Origin: Bacteroidaceae bacterium
Lineage (GTDB): Bacteria; Bacteroidota; Bacteroidia; Bacteroidales; Bacteroidaceae
Reading direction: 5' to 3'
DNA: 15,834 bases
NCBI GenBank assembly: GCA_021443285.1
Contig: JABUUG010000004.1
Coordinates: forward strand, 2,818 to 18,651
The notes beneath the pieces were generated by a model. The model ran no database searches. It had not been told where the DNA came from and saw nothing but the letters and a program-made list of their open reading frames with translations. Numbering within the stretch: the stretch's first letter is position 1; each line of letters begins with the position of its first letter. Of the stretch, positions 15,262 through 15,834 are shown piece after piece. Position numbers and translations under genes: made by a program.

Positions 15262-15269
15262 CAAATTTA
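15262..15269 (-). promoter_or_regulatory. Promoter -7 box for the GT2 gene
   Basis: Minus-strand TAAATTTG, in the context TCGTAAATTTGC, is an exact TAnnTTTG box and the same word as at 554-561. It lies just after the terminator at 15295-15325, as expected for a new transcription unit. The leader to the ATG at 15143 would be about 110-115 nt; this stretch carries no gene. Confidence 0.6.
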
Positions 15270-15294
15270 CGATTATAAACATTTATGGAAAGAA

Positions 15295-15325
15295 AAAAGG
15301 CAAAAGAAAAACACTTTTGCCTTTT
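15295..15325 (-). terminator. Intrinsic terminator of the DUF4859 gene
   Basis: AAAAGGCAAAAG (15295-15306) pairs perfectly with CTTTTGCCTTTT (15314-15325), a 12-bp stem with a 7-nt loop. Read on the minus strand the stem runs into a T-tract (complement of 15293-15298). It sits about 40 nt after the DUF4859 stop. Confidence 0.85.
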
Positions 15326-15364
15326 GTTTTTGCCGTTTTCTACTGTGATAGAGTGTTCTGTGGG

Positions 15365-15834
15365 TCATGAAACGACTTTCAGATGCACTTCCATGACAGC
15401 CTTGTATGTTTTTCCGTCAGTATGTGTGTAGGTGACAGCTTGTCGTATAATGTATGTTTTTCCTATGGAAAGACGTCCGGGATACTGCCCCACATAGCAT
15501 CCGTATGCTTCGGGATACATCTCTGCAAATATCTTGGCAGTTCCATCATAGCCGCATACATTTCCAGAATCGTTAAACCAGTGACCATAGCACTTGTCAG
15601 AGGATGTAGATGTGGTGGTATTAAAGTTCATGGTTCCGTTTGCACTGACTCCGGCAAAGCGCACATCTCCGGGATTTGCAGTAGTGTCGTTTCGCTTGAC
15701 AGCCTTCATCTTTGCGGTTGAAATGCCGAGCGCAAGTGCTATGGCATCCATGTCATACTGCACGCGCACGCTTGAATATGCAGAGGCGCTGTATTGCAGT
15801 GTGGCGTTGATAACAACAGTAGTGTCATGTCTCT
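15365..15834 (-). CDS. C-terminal part of a DUF4859 surface/secreted protein (partial)
   Basis: 155 residues are visible and the frame is open to the window edge; a GTG at 15769 is merely an internal Val. The sequence carries the features I associate with DUF4859 of Bacteroidota: DAIALALGISTAKM, then GHWFNDSGNVCGYDG, a following aromatic-rich stretch with IGQYPG-like VGQYPGRLSIGKTYIIRQAVTY, and an end in beta-strands (YKAVMEVHLKVVS). Such domains are found in secreted or lipid-anchored proteins, often in tandem and near polysaccharide-use genes, but the function is unknown. The segment before the domain (HDTTVVINATLQYS) looks like another beta-strand start. There is no C-terminal sorting signal. 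A terminator lies about 40 nt downstream. Confidence 0.75.
   Translation of the reverse strand, partial: RHDTTVVINATLQYSASAYSSVRVQYDMDAIALALGISTAKMKAVKRNDTTANPGDVRFAGVSANGTMNFNTTTSTSSDKCYGHWFNDSGNVCGYDGTAKIFAEMYPEAYGCYVGQYPGRLSIGKTYIIRQAVTYTHTDGKTYKAVMEVHLKVVS

Noticed and set aside
15365..15769. A complete 134-residue gene starting at GTG 15769
   Set aside because: The frame stays open to the window edge with beta-strand-like sequence, and no signal peptide begins at 15769; it is the end of a longer protein.

Overview
The window looks like a chromosomal segment from a member of the Bacteroidales (Bacteroidota), most likely Prevotella-like. Three things support this: promoter -7 boxes of the Bacteroidota type TAnnTTTG in front of several genes, A-rich leaders instead of strong Shine-Dalgarno sites, and gene families and gene order typical of that group (DUF1599 protein, DoxX/BT_3928-type membrane protein, tpiA, SPOR protein; GH97; a Bacteroidota-type carboxyltransferase; DUF4859). 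I see no phage, transposase, CRISPR array, rRNA or tRNA. The species assignment is inference from gene content only.

Layout. Positions 1-485 hold the 5' part of a CCA-type tRNA nucleotidyltransferase on the minus strand. It is divergent from a long plus-strand series of genes (569-12504): a small lipoprotein, a tandem DUF1599 (Nmad1) protein, a DoxX/MauE-type membrane protein whose reading frame runs without a stop into triose-phosphate isomerase, a SPOR-domain protein, a D-2-hydroxyacid dehydrogenase, an M15 peptidase, a flippase-like membrane protein, an MlaE-type permease and its MlaF-type ATPase, then nagB. A hairpin (9674-9715) follows nagB. After it come a DUF554 membrane protein and a GH97 alpha-glycosidase. 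A 61-nt near-perfect inverted repeat (12506-12566) closes this side and lies between convergent genes. On the minus strand are an oxaloacetate decarboxylase alpha-type carboxyltransferase (12592-14340), a polyprenol-phosphate mannosyltransferase-like GT2 (14397-15143) with a roughly 110-nt leader, a terminator (15295-15325), and the 3' end of a DUF4859 surface protein running off the window.

How the genes fit together. Much of the plus-strand series concerns the cell envelope: SPOR (peptidoglycan binding), M15 (peptidoglycan peptidase), a flippase-like protein and an MlaEF lipid transporter. Central carbon enzymes (TIM, 2-hydroxyacid dehydrogenase, NagB) are mixed in. Most gaps are short (overlap of 11 nt, or gaps of 5-30 nt), so co-transcription in blocks is likely.

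I found no convincing wholly new system. The points most worth a second look are: (1) the in-frame DoxX-TIM fusion, which would put TIM on the cytoplasmic face of the inner membrane; (2) a carboxyltransferase whose C-terminal biotinyl-like domain has no biotin-accepting lysine; (3) the long inverted repeat and a possible related short palindrome family; (4) -7 boxes placed so close to start codons that leaderless mRNAs are suggested.
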